Below are positions 62,756-64,000 of a DNA stretch of 64,000 nt, piece after piece. Made by a program: the position numbers and the translations under genes. A model generated the notes under the pieces. The model ran no database searches, was not told where the DNA came from, and saw nothing but the letters and a program-made list of their open reading frames with translations. Positions within the stretch are counted from its first letter, which is position 1. Every line of letters starts with the position of its first letter. Source of the stretch: Klebsormidium nitens (taxonomy: Eukaryota > Streptophyta > Klebsormidiophyceae > Klebsormidiales > Klebsormidiaceae); the NCBI GenBank assembly GCA_000708835.1, contig DF236976.1, positions 186,001-250,000 of the forward strand, read 5' to 3'.

Positions 62756-64000
62756 TGAGGCGGGACTAGCACTGTACAGAGGAGTGAAGTTATTCTAGAG
62801 GAATCCCGTTTTTGCGACTACGGTACTCCACCAGTCCATGCAAGCAAGCGTGGCCAGCTTTGATTTTGATTCTATTGTTTGGGTCTAGCGGCGAACGGCA
62901 AACAGCTTTGTCACGATCAGGTAGGAAGAGTTGGACGCGTTGTCAGGGCAGTGTTGCAGGTTAAAAACCAATTATTGCATCATGCAGCACTGTACTTCAT
63001 TATGTATCGTCGAATTGAAGAACTTGTGCCTACTTTCTCTGTTAAGTTCGAGCACCACGTCATCATTAACTGCGTACGTCTAACCTAGCTAAAGATCAGG
63101 TATCGTGCTGACGCATGCACTGTTCGGGCTTGCGTGTCGGACGGCTTGAGCTCTGATCGGACGTTGGCCTAACCAAGAAGGATGAGTTTTTGGGAGACTG
63201 CATACAGCTGTCGTGATTAACTACCTAAGGTGTTGCAGTGCCGTGTAGAGTATATTGCGACGTGCCGTCACTGCATATGGGACTCCTGCCAGGGCAACTC
63301 GAGTCAAATATATATATAGCCGATCCAAAAGAATGGTGATCACCTTGGCTGCACATGATTTGCGTGCACACGTGGACGATTTTCACGCACGTGATGATCT
63401 TGCCACATGGCATCAATGAACGATGTGCGTGCGTGCAATTAGTACCCAGGTATCTAGCTACACGCGATCGGGGGCAACGGCCCCCGCAGGCTGCAAATGG
63501 TGAATGCCCTTCTACATATAATAGTGCGACTGAGGCATGGGCGCGAGCTCACGCCGGGCCCATGTGCTGCAAGTTGAGTGCACGCTCAAGAATCATGTGC
63601 AAGCTGTCGGACGGATCGATTCCCGTTTCATCGATCGCAACAACAGTGGCTGCTTTTGGACCATGTAACACATTACGTGCCCTTGCGGCGGCAAACGCCG
63701 AGTATGCTGCACTCAGTGGTGCAGCTGCCATGCTCGCCAGTGACTGGCAATTAAGACCATTGCACTAGCGGCAGATCTACAGCCTTCGCCTAGAAGCTTG
63801 CACTGCAAATGATCGAACCCTTCCATAAGGTACAAGCGCATGACTGTCGGTCGTGATTGCTCAATCTTACCAGTGTACTTTTTGATCATCGATTGAGACG
63901 GTCGGGTCTTCACCGCATTTGAAGTGGATGCTCGACTAAGAAATTTGGGATTATAAAGAGCTTCCCCGTTGACAATAGCGAAAGCACTGAAGACCAAGTC
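62756..64000. other. Right-edge spacer; possible unrecognised minus-strand coding fragment
   Basis: No gene is supported. Two minus-strand open frames overlap at 63549-63731 and 63713-63997 in different frames. They could be a frame-broken remnant, for instance of a mobile element, but I recognise no family. A short TA run (ATATATATA) lies near 63309. Confidence 0.3.

Overview
The window is nuclear DNA of a green-lineage eukaryote with flagellated cells. Genes are split by GT-AG introns of about 70 to 1,200 bases, and exons are clearly richer in GC than introns and spacers. Three genes encode apparent plastid proteins, one of them a chloroplast ATP synthase assembly factor found only in the green lineage. 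Two neighbouring genes encode ciliary proteins (IFT22 and DNAI7), and there is a plant-type acetoacetyl-CoA thiolase of the mevalonate pathway. This combination fits a streptophyte alga (a Klebsormidium-like charophyte is my guess) or a bryophyte. The species is inference. All gene models were built by hand from splice sites, phase and homology recalled from memory; no transcript or database was consulted.

Layout. 514-3373 (-): 3'-truncated nuclear protein with a SANT/Myb-like domain. 3720-6953 (+): plastid-targeted peptidoglycan-binding-domain protein with a Cys-rich tail. 8391-32419 (-): a giant 17-exon gene whose exons join in frame into 4,903 residues, an RNF213 (mysterin)-like AAA+ ATPase/E3 ubiquitin ligase. 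36454-37810 (-): 5' three exons of IFT22/RABL5. 39011-46631 (+): 13-exon DNAI7/CASC1/IC97 axonemal dynein protein. 47703-52015 (-): 10-exon CGL160 chloroplast ATP synthase assembly factor. 52767-56795 (+): 9-exon acetyl-CoA C-acetyltransferase. 58417-62755 (+): plastid VTT/DedA (TVP38/TMEM64-like) membrane protein. The remaining stretches hold no gene I can support.

Gene order. Three pairs are head to head (SANT/PGBD, IFT22/DNAI7, CGL160/thiolase) with 346 to 1,200 bases between start codons, so shared promoters are possible. The IFT22/DNAI7 pair puts two cilium genes back to back.

Main points of interest. (1) The RNF213-like protein has the dynein-like AAA core and the RZ zinc finger but no visible RING, and one expected zinc-ligand histidine in the RZ finger is alanine. 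(2) Two unrelated genes carry tandem duplicated exons with matching phases in which joining both copies would create an immediate stop, so they look mutually exclusive: exons 2a/2b of the VTT gene and exons 8/9 of the PGBD gene. (3) Partial duplications of 3' splice-site regions occur in two further genes. (4) The 8-mer TGACGTCA is strongly over-represented inside the RNF213-like coding exons.
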